NCBI GenBank assembly: GCA_028690255.1
Contig: JAQVBP010000024.1
Span: forward strand, 1 to 25,938
DNA: 25,938 bases
Direction of reading: 5' to 3'
Source: Methanosarcinaceae archaeon
GTDB lineage: Archaea; Halobacteriota; Methanosarcinia; Methanosarcinales; Methanosarcinaceae
Positions 1 to 7,717 of the stretch are shown here, one piece after another. The stretch's first letter is position 1. Each line of letters starts with the position of its first letter. A program made the position numbers and the translations under genes. Below the pieces are notes generated by a model. The model worked only from the letters and a program-made list of their open reading frames with translations, was not told where the DNA came from and made no database searches.

Positions 1-873
1 TTCAAGCTTGATGAAGCCCCATTTGAGATAGGAAATTCGGTGGAAATCACGGAAAACGGGAACCACAGTATCACCTATTACTCCGAAGATCTTGCTGGCA
101 ACATTGAGGTTGAAAAAACCGTCTACGTAAGATTGGATTCCAGGCCTCCGGAAACAACAGTTGATGCCCCGGAAGGATTGCAAATTGTTCCTTTCTGGGT
201 GAATTTTACAGCCGTGGACGAGGCCCCCGGGTCAGGTGTAAAGAGTACCTTCTACAAGTTTGAGGGTGATGTGGTCCCGGTCTGTAACAATTCCCTCTAC
301 ATAGATAAAGGAGGAAGCTACGCCATTATCTATTACTCCGAGGATCTCGCAGGCAACCTTGAGGGGGAAAAAATAGTTCGGGTAGAACTTGATACCGTCG
401 CTCCAATCCTGAAAAACCTCGATGCGTTTCCGCTTTCTATCCTGAACGATTCTGTAGATGCTTCGAAAGTAACTGTAAACGTTACAGATCTGTCCGGAAC
501 AGGAATCGCGAATGTGACCATTGATCTTTCTCCAATCGAAGGGTATGCTGACGTAGAAATGCACACTTCCAATGACTTGCTCTACACATATTATATATGC
601 ACGAATAAAACCGGGGAATTTATGTTTTGCTTAACTGCTACGAACAACGCCGGTAAATCATACACTGACTCCATCAACATCACCGTGAAAACAGAAGGGG
701 AATTTATAACAGATTTTGATGGGGGAGATGGGATCACTCTGGAAGATATCAGGAGTGTCAGGTTAAAATATGAAAGTGGAGAGGTATCAGGTCCGGCAGC
801 AGTAAAGGTAATCGGAAAAGCATATAATGTAAGTTATGAGGAGGCTCTGGCTCTCCTGGGGATCAACAGTTGA
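1..873 (+). CDS. Secreted/surface protein with Ig-like (OmpL47-type) repeats, 5' partial
   Basis: The frame is open from the first base, so the true start lies outside the window; the GTG at 40 is internal and not a credible start. Two copies of a beta-rich repeat centred on YYSEDLAGN occur at residues 26 and 111 of the visible part, a period of 85 residues. Such YYS-D-AGN repeats are typical of OmpL47/Ig-like domains of extracellular proteins. A third, more divergent beta domain follows (about residues 140-230), and then an acidic, helix-forming tail beginning near DFDGGDG. Possible N-glycosylation sequons (NVT, NIT, NKT) fit an exported protein. No membrane anchor or sorting signal is visible at the C-terminus, so it may be released or bound non-covalently. 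The stop is 14 bases from the next start, suggesting one transcript with the PGF-CTERM protein. Ligand and role are unknown. Confidence 0.85.
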   Translation, partial: FKLDEAPFEIGNSVEITENGNHSITYYSEDLAGNIEVEKTVYVRLDSRPPETTVDAPEGLQIVPFWVNFTAVDEAPGSGVKSTFYKFEGDVVPVCNNSLYIDKGGSYAIIYYSEDLAGNLEGEKIVRVELDTVAPILKNLDAFPLSILNDSVDASKVTVNVTDLSGTGIANVTIDLSPIEGYADVEMHTSNDLLYTYYICTNKTGEFMFCLTATNNAGKSYTDSINITVKTEGEFITDFDGGDGITLEDIRSVRLKYESGEVSGPAAVKVIGKAYNVSYEEALALLGINS

Positions 874-887
874 GGTGAGGTATTAAC

Positions 888-2039
888 ATGAAGAAAACAT
901 TAAATTTTAATTTATTCCTCATGTTGCTGGTCCTGGCTGTAATTGCAGTGCCAGCTTCGGCAAATGTCAGTGCGGAAAGAACCCTTTCGGCTACTACGAT
1001 AACCCCTGGCAGTAATTTAGAGGTGATAATTAACATTGCGGACTATGGGGACGCTGCCCAGGTTCTTGAAAAAATCCCTTCCGATTTCACATTCGTTAGC
1101 ACGACTTTCCCTCATTGTGAGCTGATGAAAGGGGATGACGGAGATGTTCTTTCATTTATTCTCCTGGACGAAACCAACCTCACTTACACTGTAAAGGCTC
1201 CGGCATCGGAATGCCAGGGAAAGTTTTTGGGGCTTTTAAGGTACAACATAACAGATTCGTTTGCCATTCCGAATTCCACCGTGAATGTTAAAAAGAGTCC
1301 CCGTCATAGTTCCGGGGGCGGGGGCGGTGGTGGAGGTGGGGCCGGAGGTTCGCCCGAAGCTCAGAGCAATGTCGAGTTCAAAGAACTTTCTCAGGCTTTT
1401 GTTTCCAACGGGAACCACGTGAAGTTTGAGTTTTCAAAGGGAGTTACCTGCATTAAGTATGTGGAGTTTGACGCCCTGAAAACCACCGGGAAAATCACCG
1501 CAATCGCTGAAATGCTGAAAGGGAAATCAGGACTCGTCTCCGGCCTGCCTTCAGGCACGGTCTATAAGAATGTGAACATCTGGGTAGGGAGCAGTGGATT
1601 CGCAAGCCCTGGAAATATCGAGAATCCGGCCATAGGATTCAGGGTCGAAAAGGCCTGGCTTAAGGAAAAAGGGTTTGATGCATCGGATATTGCTATCTGG
1701 CACTACGCTGATGGCTGGAAAGAGCTTGAGACCCAAAAAGACGGGGAAGATGACGACACCTACGTCTACTTCAAGGCTAAAACATCCGGATTCTCTCCCT
1801 TTGTAATCCTTGCTAAAGGAGATGCAGCGCAACAGATTGGTAAAAACTCTGAAATTCTGCCCTCGGAATCTGTCACCGAAGGAGCAAATACTCCTGCAAA
1901 AGATCTCGAAAAGGTTCCTGCCGCAGAGTCTGAAAACACTTCTGAAGATGAGACTCCCTCGGGTCTGCCGGGCTTTTTGGCCGTGCTTTCCGTCGGAATG
2001 CTCGGGGCTGTGTACTGTGTGCTGAGAAGAAACCCGTAA
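888..2039 (+). CDS. PGF-CTERM anchored surface protein with PGF-pre-PGF domain
   Basis: This 383-residue protein is exported and anchored. The ATG at 888 follows a strong ribosome binding site (GAGGTGAGG, 872-880). Residues 1-25 form a signal peptide ending PASA. Residues about 26-135 are a beta-rich domain, followed by a Ser/Gly linker with a run of nine glycines (about residues 142-150). Residues about 160-308 match the PGF-pre-PGF domain, with its VEF, NVNIWVG and SPFVILA segments. An acidic Ser/Thr/Glu-rich stretch leads to the tripartite C-terminal sorting signal: PGF at 361-363, a hydrophobic helix, and basic RRNP. By knowledge of the family, archaeosortase A cleaves this signal and couples the protein to a membrane lipid. 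The N-terminal domain resembles the repeats of the protein at 25275 (both start with an R-L segment, then PG/AG, a VSL/VII strand, an E-x-P segment and TYTV). The binding partner is unknown. Confidence 0.92.
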   Translation: MKKTLNFNLFLMLLVLAVIAVPASANVSAERTLSATTITPGSNLEVIINIADYGDAAQVLEKIPSDFTFVSTTFPHCELMKGDDGDVLSFILLDETNLTYTVKAPASECQGKFLGLLRYNITDSFAIPNSTVNVKKSPRHSSGGGGGGGGGAGGSPEAQSNVEFKELSQAFVSNGNHVKFEFSKGVTCIKYVEFDALKTTGKITAIAEMLKGKSGLVSGLPSGTVYKNVNIWVGSSGFASPGNIENPAIGFRVEKAWLKEKGFDASDIAIWHYADGWKELETQKDGEDDDTYVYFKAKTSGFSPFVILAKGDAAQQIGKNSEILPSESVTEGANTPAKDLEKVPAAESENTSEDETPSGLPGFLAVLSVGMLGAVYCVLRRNP

Positions 2040-2045
2040 GAAAGA

Positions 2046-2090
2046 ATTGACCTCAGCGAATCCTGCTGAGTCAATTTTTTTTCTTTTTTT
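2046..2090 (+). terminator. Hairpin plus T-run after the PGF-CTERM gene
   Basis: ATTGACCTCAGC at 2046-2057 pairs with GCTGAGTCAAT at 2064-2074 with one bulged base. Two T-runs follow directly (2074-2082 and 2084-2090). The T-rich tract fits archaeal termination and closes the surface-protein transcript. Confidence 0.75.
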
Positions 2091-2290
2091 GCAGCCCGTT
2101 TTCCTGTTTTTTTTGCTGAGGTTTTTGTTTTTTTGCCTCAGCTTTGTTTTTGCAGCCTGTTTTCCTTTTTTGATTTTGTCCTTATCTCAAGCTGCCGTGA
2201 ATGATCTTTTCTGCTCCCGCCAGGGCGAAAAAAGAGCTTCCTGCCGGAGAGTTAAAATAAGCTGCGAAATAACTGACAAAAAGAAACACC

Positions 2291-3994
2291 ATGAAAGCGC
2301 TTATTATCGACGGTTATGTGGACGAACCTGCCTGCCTCGGGGTTCCTCCTTACCTTTCCCCTTATCCGAGGTACATAGCGGGGGCCCTCCGGGAACGGGG
2401 GCTTCCGGAAAAGGACATACATTACCTTAGCATTGACCGGTTGCGGGAAAACCCTCCCGGTGCAGGCGAACTGGTCCGGAAAGCCGAACTCCTTATAGTG
2501 GTTGCGGGCATGACCGTGCCCGGGAAATACCTGCGGGCATCCCCCATCACAGGCGGGGAAATCGAGACTATTTTCCGAAGCTCAGGGGGCGTAAAGGTAA
2601 TCGGAGGGCCTATCCGGTTGGGGTTCGGGATAGAGGGCGGAAAAGCGGCAAAGAACCTCGGAGCCGGCCCTGCTCTCGGGGAAGCCGTACTTGCCAGGCT
2701 GGACCTCGAAGCTTTTGTCTATGACCTTTTCGAAGCCGGGGCCGGAGTCAGGACCTTTCGCCTGAAAGCCCCTGAGACCGTTGACCACCGCTTCAGGACA
2801 ACGGCCGAGATCGGGCGCTGGGGTCCGAAAGGGGCTTTTCTGGTCAGGCAGCATCCGGATTACCCCTACTGTATGTGTGAACTTGAGACTTACAGGGGCT
2901 GCGGGCGCAAGATCCACTGCTCTTTCTGCACCGAACCTTTTTACGGAGCCTCGGACTACCGGCCCGTAGACGACGTGGTCTCGGAAGTTTCGGCCCTTAC
3001 CTCCCACGGAGCCGGGTATTTCAGGCTTGGCCGGCAGCCCGACCTTTTCTCCTACCACGGGATAGATACGGGGGGACCGGTATCGAGACCTGTCCCCTCT
3101 GTTCTCGAAAGGCTCTACAGGGGTATCAGGAATGCAGCTCCTGAGCTTAAAGTGCTGCACATGGATAATGCAAACCCCATTACTCTGGCCACTTATCCGG
3201 AGGAAGCCGAACAGATTATAAAGACGATCATAAAGTACCACACCCCCGGGGACGTTGCGGCCTTCGGGATGGAAACCGCAGACCCGAAGGTCATTTCCGC
3301 AAATAAGCTGAAAGCAAGTCCTGAAGAGGTATTTGAGGCGATTAAACTCCTGAACAGGTTTGGGGCCGAGAGGGGGGTCAACGGGATGCCGGAGTTTTTA
3401 CCCGGCCTGAACTTCGTGCACGGATTAATGGGGGAGACAAAGCAGACTTTCAGGCTGAACTATGATTTTCTCCGGAAGGTCTTTGATTCCGGCCTGTTGC
3501 TCAGGAGGATCAATATCCGGCAGGTCATGGCCTTTCCGGGGACGCCCATGTGGGGGCAGGACAGGATAGTGCAGAAACATAAAAAACTCTTTTTGAAATA
3601 CAAGGCCGAGGTCCGAAAAAATATCGACCTTCCCATGCTCCGGCGCGTGGTACCGGCAGGCACGGTTCTCAGGGATGTGATGTGCGAGGTCCTGGAAAAC
3701 GGGACCACTTTCGGCAGGCAGCTAGGTTCTTATCCCCTCCTTGTCGGGATCCCGGCAAACCTGTCCCTGCGGCAGTTTACGGACGTGACCGTGACAGGGC
3801 ACGGAATGCGTTCGATAACCGGAATTCCCTATCCCCTGCAGGTCAATTCAGCCCCGTCTACTCTCCTCCGGGAACTTCCCGTTGGAAAAGGGGACGCAGA
3901 CGCAATAGCTTCCGGGGCCCCGTATTCCGATGAGGAGGATTTTATCCGGAGGGTAAAGGAAGGCAAAAGCCTTCTCAGGTATATCGAAATTTAA
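2291..3994 (+). CDS. Radical SAM protein with C-terminal helix-hairpin-helix (COG1031-like)
   Basis: The 567-residue product is an uncharacterised radical SAM enzyme of the archaeal COG1031 type. Residues 1-150 form an N-terminal Rossmann-like, cobalamin-binding-like region (IIDGYVDEPACLG, IVVAGMTVPGKYLR, KVIGGPIR). The cluster motif is Cys204, Cys210 and Cys213, spaced CX5CX2C instead of the canonical CX3CX2C, within YRGCGRKIHCSFC. Downstream strands typical of the radical SAM barrel follow (FRLGRQPD, LHMDNANP, FGMETADP, FVHGLMGET, RQVMAFPGTPM). The last ~60 residues contain VGKGDADAIASGAPY, a helix-hairpin-helix that could contact nucleic acid. The substrate is unknown. No good Shine-Dalgarno sequence precedes the ATG; a weak TATA-like TTAAAATA at 2251-2258 would give a very short leader. 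GC content and codon use are higher than in the region to its right. The gene stands alone. A long reverse-strand frame inside it is a coding shadow. Confidence 0.9.
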   Translation: MKALIIDGYVDEPACLGVPPYLSPYPRYIAGALRERGLPEKDIHYLSIDRLRENPPGAGELVRKAELLIVVAGMTVPGKYLRASPITGGEIETIFRSSGGVKVIGGPIRLGFGIEGGKAAKNLGAGPALGEAVLARLDLEAFVYDLFEAGAGVRTFRLKAPETVDHRFRTTAEIGRWGPKGAFLVRQHPDYPYCMCELETYRGCGRKIHCSFCTEPFYGASDYRPVDDVVSEVSALTSHGAGYFRLGRQPDLFSYHGIDTGGPVSRPVPSVLERLYRGIRNAAPELKVLHMDNANPITLATYPEEAEQIIKTIIKYHTPGDVAAFGMETADPKVISANKLKASPEEVFEAIKLLNRFGAERGVNGMPEFLPGLNFVHGLMGETKQTFRLNYDFLRKVFDSGLLLRRINIRQVMAFPGTPMWGQDRIVQKHKKLFLKYKAEVRKNIDLPMLRRVVPAGTVLRDVMCEVLENGTTFGRQLGSYPLLVGIPANLSLRQFTDVTVTGHGMRSITGIPYPLQVNSAPSTLLRELPVGKGDADAIASGAPYSDEEDFIRRVKEGKSLLRYIEI

Positions 3995-4195
3995 AGAGAA
4001 TCGGGATTTTACGGAACGGGAGCTTTTCCCCCCACTTTCCCCTCCCACCACATTCTTACCGGATTTTTCTTTCGGTATTTTTTTGCAGGGGTGGGAAAGC
4101 CTGGAAAGGATGCAAATTATTAAAAAGATACATTTGACATTTATTAAAATACTCATATATATATTCTCCCCCCTCCTTTCTGAATAGGGGATTTT

Positions 4196-4408
4196 TTGGA
4201 GGATAGTGCAGCTTTTCGATACAGAGTTAAAATTGCATTGCAGTTGTGTTTAATCGTATATATCGTACTGGGAATTTTCATGTTTTATGCGGCCTTTGAA
4301 ACCCGGCCCAGAATGTGGGGAACTTTTTTTCTGCTGCTTACAGTACTTCTGACCGCTCCTTTTTTGCCTGATAACACCTGTTATGGGGGTGAAGGAAAAA
4401 AAGAATAA
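4196..4408 (+). CDS. Small two-helix membrane protein (hypothetical)
   Basis: This frame of about 70 codons encodes two hydrophobic helices (roughly residues 12-33 and 41-58) separated by a short basic loop, and ends in a charged GEGKKE tail, as expected for a small integral membrane protein. The start is uncertain. The only early candidate is TTG at 4196, and GGAGG at 4198-4202 overlaps it, so translation may begin further in at a weak codon or be leaderless. A TATA-like stretch at 4152-4163 lies about 35-45 bases upstream of 4196. A T-rich region but no clear hairpin follows. I do not recognise the family. It could also be a chance frame, although the amphipathic order of charge and hydrophobic segments argues against that. 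Confidence 0.45.
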   Translation: MEDSAAFRYRVKIALQLCLIVYIVLGIFMFYAAFETRPRMWGTFFLLLTVLLTAPFLPDNTCYGGEGKKE

Positions 4409-4422
4409 CATACAGTTTATCA

Positions 4423-5270
4423 TTAATTGCTCATAGCTTGGAAATGGATTTTTTGTCTTTCAGGTAAAGTAGTTGAAATTTTGTTTTGTTCAATTTCTTC
4501 TCCAAAGCTAATCTTCCTCTCAACTTTTTCAAGTAATCCTCCTTTTCTTGTTTTGACTACCTGCGCATACTTCAAATCATCAAGAGGAACGATTTTTGGT
4601 TTCTTTGATCTTCCTCTTTTTCCTGTTTTGGGTAACTCTTTAACTAATATATATAAATTCAAAAGAGTGTGATCATAAATATCCAATCCATCTGTGACAA
4701 AAAAAGGGATTTCTTCAAAAAACGTACATGTTATTCTGTGAATTCTTGATTTTCAAGATCAAGGTAGCCAATCGAAATCACAATGAATGCTAAATTGCGT
4801 AGGTAATCTCGTTGCGGTTCCTGAATACTTTTATCTATTAACTCAACCAACTCGTCTGCAACATATTGTTTTCTCGGACCGATGATAAAACCAACTATAA
4901 ACCTACAATTTGTTGCAAAAGCTACCCACATCCGGGTTCTTCATCAAAGTTTCATTTACTTTATCACATTATTCAGCTGCACGCCCTAACCATCGTTTCA
5001 CACTAGCTGGTTGAACCCCTAAACACCTGCAATAGTCTCAATAATCATTCCTTTCATAGGCATTTTTAGAGCTAAATCGATAGTTTGCCCATCTTTGTGA
5101 AGCTCATTATAGAAAGTGTCTGTATGGTCGCAAAATACTTTGCCGCAGTGTTTATTCGGACAGGCAATGTTAGTGAATTATGATCTTGCCCCTCTTTTTC
5201 CGTGATATGTTGTATCCTTAGTTCCCAGATTTTAAGCGCATATATAAGCATTATTACTAACATATGATCT
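4423..5270 (-). pseudogene. Decayed IS transposase (IS1-like, same broad family as the neighbouring element)
   Basis: Reading the - strand from about 5190 down gives, in broken frames, a typical transposase: CPNKHCGKVFCDHTDTF, then a helix-turn-helix region (GVQPASVKRWLGRAAE) followed by an in-frame stop, then after a frame change FATNCRFIVGFIIGPRKQY, then FFVTDGLDIYDHTLLNLY, LDDLKYAQVVK and FGEEIE, ending near TTLPERQ. The order matches the intact transposase at 5723-6849 (compare PPDDLKY and VVFGKKEE). Several frameshifts and stops are visible. The segment that should carry the first catalytic aspartate (VEVDEIW-type) is missing: the text jumps from NPDVG straight to the VAFA segment. The C-terminal part after the catalytic glutamate is also absent. 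It is therefore inactive. Element ends cannot be defined. Confidence 0.8.
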
Positions 5271-5664
5271 CAATTGATGCCGATTTTGAAAGCCAGTCCA
5301 AAAAAACCATGTGCTTATATTTTAAGCACATAATTCAATAGCGTAAGACCTTTATGCGCCTAAAAATGCGGAATGCAGGTCGATATGAGATATATTATAT
5401 CACATCAATCAAATAAAAATAGACCTTCAAAACTAAAAAAGAGAAACTAAAGGTCAGAATAGAGTGACTGGAAGCCAGAAAAAAATAAGGGTGTCTCGGT
5501 TTTAATATATTTTGCAATACATGCTCCCACAGATAGCAGGCAAGACACCTTTTTGGTCCAATATTTTGATATGGGAGAATATCTAAAAGATATCTGTAAG
5601 ATTCATGAAAAAAGTAGGGGGAATCTTTGATGAAAACTATAGTATCAACATTTAAAGAATATCT
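5271..5664. other. AT-rich non-coding stretch between two IS elements
   Basis: No credible gene is seen. The stretch holds a perfect 8-bp stem (ATGTGCTT at 5309-5316, AAGCACAT at 5324-5331) and a short inverted repeat, GGTGTCT at 5489-5495 against AGACACC at 5543-5549. The latter may be the ends of a very small or deleted insertion, but I cannot show this. Confidence 0.5.
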
Positions 5665-5722
5665 GGTGTTGTCCGTGAGTCATTTACTTACAATTATATA
5701 ATATAACAAATAATATTATTGT

Positions 5723-6151
5723 ATGCAAATGGAAATGGAATTTGATATCGATTTATCACAATTTTGGTGCCGAAACGAAGAGTGTCCAGACTATGGAAAA
5801 AAAGATCACGGAAACATTGTCCTTAAGCAAAGGTATGGCAAACAAAACCGAGCGCTTCTTAAATGCAGGACATGTAAAGAATGTTTTAGTGAAACTAAAG
5901 GTACAATTTTCTTTGGACTGGATACCCCTCAAGATGAAGTCATAAGAACACTTGCAATGATCCCCGAAAAAGGGAGTATTCGTGGGGTGGCAAGAGCAAC
6001 TGGACATGACAAAGATACTATTTCCAGATGGCTTGAAATTGCGGCAACTCATTGTGAAGAAGTTACAGCATATTTTCTTCAAAATCTTAACCTAAAAAGA
6101 GTAGAAGTAGACGAAATATGGGGATTTATTAAAAAAAACAAAAAAATGTGA
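5723..6151 (+). CDS. IS transposase, upstream frame (zinc finger, HTH, first catalytic Asp)
   Basis: This 142-residue frame encodes the DNA-binding half of an IS1-like transposase. A treble-clef or zinc-ribbon finger is formed by CRNEEC and CRTC. A helix-turn-helix follows at about residues 85-108 (IRGVARATGHDKDTISRWL). The first catalytic acidic residue lies in VEVDEIWGF near the end. The frame stops at TGA 6149-6151 just after an A-rich tract. The heptamer A-AAA-AAC at 6133-6139 is in the phase required for -1 slippage, and it is the same A6C motif used by bacterial IS1. Slippage there would join it to the next frame and restore a QKN motif that is common at this point in IS1-family transposases. 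An AT-rich TATA-like region (5692-5706) precedes the ATG. Confidence 0.75.
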   Translation: MQMEMEFDIDLSQFWCRNEECPDYGKKDHGNIVLKQRYGKQNRALLKCRTCKECFSETKGTIFFGLDTPQDEVIRTLAMIPEKGSIRGVARATGHDKDTISRWLEIAATHCEEVTAYFLQNLNLKRVEVDEIWGFIKKNKKM

Positions 6152-6849
6152 AAGATGACGATCCCGATAAATGTGGAGATGTATACACACTCACAGCGAT
6201 GAAAAGCGATACGAGATTGTTACTTATCCATCATGAAAATGGTCGAACCTCTGAGGATGCTACAAAATTGTTTGAAATAGTTAAGGCAATGAGTTCAAAA
6301 TCATCCCCTATCCCCGTGTTTACGTCAGATAATTGGAATCCATTTGAAGAAGGACTTCTAAATACCTATGGAATTCTTGAAGTTCCACCATACAAAGGAA
6401 TCGGGAGAAAGCCACTTCCTCGAACAATCCCTCCAGATGATTTAAAATACGTCAAAATTATCAAAAAGAAAGTGAAAAATATAGTTGTTAAAGCTGTTCA
6501 GAGGGTCGTTTTTGGCAAAAAAGAAGAGGTCGAGGAAATGCTCGGAATAGACGAAGATGACTATATTGGAACATCATATGTAGAAAGGATCAACCTTACA
6601 ATTCGTAATTCTCTTGCAAGATTTATTCTTAAAGGAATTAACTTTAGTAAAAATATGAGAATGCATAAAAAGGCGCTAGATTTATTCCAAGCGTGGTATA
6701 ACTTTGTCAAACCACATGATTCGCTAAAAATAGAAGTGAATAGTGAGAGCCGTCGGTGGGAACATAGAACACCGTCAATGGCTGAAGAGCTTACAGATCA
6801 CATCTGGACTTTAGAGGAACTTTTTGAATTCAAAGTGCCTGTTATATAA
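6148..6849 (+). CDS. IS transposase, downstream frame (DDE catalytic half)
   Basis: This frame overlaps the upstream one by 4 bases in the -1 phase and carries the remaining catalytic core. FTSDNWNPF supplies the second aspartate and YVERINLTIR the catalytic glutamate, followed by KALDLFQAWYNFVKPHDSL, a typical C-terminal segment. It has 233 residues if read from GTG 6148, but is most likely made as a ~375-residue fusion by -1 frameshifting at 6133-6139. No ribosome binding site supports independent initiation at 6148. Both catalytic residues and the length look intact, so the element could be active if frameshifting works. The alternative is a simple indel mutation in the A-run that has inactivated it. 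Confidence 0.75.
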   Translation: MKDDDPDKCGDVYTLTAMKSDTRLLLIHHENGRTSEDATKLFEIVKAMSSKSSPIPVFTSDNWNPFEEGLLNTYGILEVPPYKGIGRKPLPRTIPPDDLKYVKIIKKKVKNIVVKAVQRVVFGKKEEVEEMLGIDEDDYIGTSYVERINLTIRNSLARFILKGINFSKNMRMHKKALDLFQAWYNFVKPHDSLKIEVNSESRRWEHRTPSMAEELTDHIWTLEELFEFKVPVI

Positions 6850-6915
6850 CTTGGGGACAACGCCCAGAATTGATAATATAAAAAAAGAGAATAGTAAAGG
6901 ACTAAACCTGTTCAG

Positions 6916-7070
6916 TCACTCTATCAACCGGCCCGAATTTCTCAAAACCTCTTTTGCCTGCCCCTCAGAAAGTCCTGCACCTCTCACTATTTTCATGGCC
7001 GTTTCTTGCTGTGATTTTCCAGACAGACAGGCCGGAAAGTTTTTAGAAGAATTTCTGAGACATGTGGCCG
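6916..7070 (-). pseudogene. C-terminal remnant of an unknown gene
   Basis: Read on the - strand, about 50 codons after an in-frame stop give a protein-like sequence containing SQQETAMKIVRGAG and LSEGQAKEVLRNSG, ending at TGA 6916-6918. The amphipathic helical pattern and balanced charge look like genuine coding sequence, but there is no start with a ribosome binding site; the first ATG, at 6996, would leave only 26 residues. It may be the tail of a gene broken by the rearrangements around the IS element. I do not recognise the family. Confidence 0.3.
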
Positions 7071-7088
7071 TTTACGAATTTGATTTCT

Positions 7089-7128
7089 CAGTTAACAGGG
7101 GCTTTTTCTGATTGGATTTATTTTAGAG
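7089..7128 (+). repeat. Direct repeat, left copy
   Basis: CAGTTAACAGGGGC followed by a T-run and a GATTGGATTT...TTAGAG segment. A second copy in the same orientation lies at 7486-7525. The left copy overlaps the 3' end of the small gene on the - strand. Confidence 0.65.
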
Positions 7129-7363
7129 AAACCCGGAATTCCCAATTTAATTTATTTTTATTTACAGGTGAGAAATTGCATCTGACCATCGCTTCTTTAA
7201 ACTGCTTATTTGTGATAAAGAAACCATCTGGTGATTGTTCAAATAAATTTTTAAGTGCATAACTAGTGTAATTTTTATTTGGTGTTTTTTGTGGGAGTAT
7301 ATTTAACATTATCCAATTATCCAGGGCTTTTTTTTCAATGTCGGGTAATTCGTATTCACTCAT
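7118..7363 (-). CDS. Small phage/plasmid-like hypothetical protein
   Basis: The product has 81 residues from the ATG at 7363. That start is preferred over GTG 7372 because AGGAG at 7372-7376 sits 8 bases upstream of the ATG and overlaps the GTG. The protein starts MSEYELPDIEKKALDNWIM and contains NYTSYALKNLFE, GFFITNKQFKEAMVRCNF and a final NWEFRVSLK. This Y-S-hydrophobic-LFE ... F-EAM ... NW-FR pattern resembles short proteins often seen in phages and mobile elements, but I cannot name the family. It lies between two direct repeats (7089-7128 and 7486-7525), which supports a mobile origin. It could also be a fragment of a replication-type protein. Confidence 0.6.
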   Translation of the reverse strand: MSEYELPDIEKKALDNWIMLNILPQKTPNKNYTSYALKNLFEQSPDGFFITNKQFKEAMVRCNFSPVNKNKLNWEFRVSLK

Positions 7364-7717
7364 TTTACTCACTCCTATTTTTCATAATTTATCAATAAAG
7401 TACTACTGAGCTATGTCTTGATTTCCTTTATTTGTGACCCATATATTTGTTAATAGACCTGAACTAATTCCTACAATGATACCACCAGTTAACAGGGGCC
7501 TTTTTTTACAGGATTGATTTCAGAGCCCGGCGCACTCAACGATCAACGCAGGCGGCCGGGGGAGAAAGTGGGGATCTCTTTACTGGCACATTCAAAATCC
7601 TAACTATTATACTTTTTGTAATTTTTTTAATTGAGTATAACTATATTAATTTACATACATATGAATAAATATAAATAGTTTAGAATATAAGTGTAAAAAG
7701 GATTTTTGTGGTAAGTG
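7364..7717. other. Intergenic region with promoter for the transglutaminase-like gene
   Basis: No gene is seen. The region holds the right direct repeat (7486-7525) and an AT-rich TATA-like stretch (AATAAATATAAATAG, about 7664-7678), placed about 45 bases before the next start, as expected for an archaeal promoter with a short leader. Confidence 0.45.
7486..7525 (+). repeat. Direct repeat, right copy
   Basis: CAGTTAACAGGGGCC, a T-run, then ACAGGATTGATTTCAGAG. It matches the left copy at 7089 almost perfectly over the first 14 bases and imperfectly over about 40. Confidence 0.65.

Larger units (their letters stand above)
5665..6864 (+). mobile_element. IS1-like insertion sequence, about 1.2 kb
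   Basis: The transposase frames are bracketed by imperfect terminal inverted repeats: GGTGTTGTCC at 5665-5674 on the left, and the complement of GGCGTTGTCC at 6855-6864 on the right. The outer bases agree at 9 of 10 positions. Flanking target duplications are not convincing (AGAATATCT left, CAGAATTGA right), so the exact ends may differ by a few bases. The element is lower in GC than the chromosomal genes on either side. Confidence 0.6.

Noticed and set aside
2047..2430. 127-codon frame after the PGF-CTERM gene
   Set aside because: Its Phe/Leu-rich start is the translation of the terminator T-runs, and it overlaps the start of the radical SAM gene.
2582..3241. 219-codon open frame on the - strand
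   Set aside because: It lies fully opposite the radical SAM gene, has no domain features, and follows from the GC-rich codon use of that gene.
5309..5331. 8-bp stem as a terminator
   Set aside because: No T-run follows, and no gene ends just before it on either strand.
5487..5551. 65-bp inverted-repeat unit (GGTGTCT ... AGACACC) as a separate MITE
   Set aside because: The inverted repeat is only about 7 bp, and there is no second copy or target duplication in the window.
6824..7111. 95-codon + frame after the IS element
   Set aside because: It begins inside the transposase gene, and its composition looks random; the protein-like reading is on the - strand.
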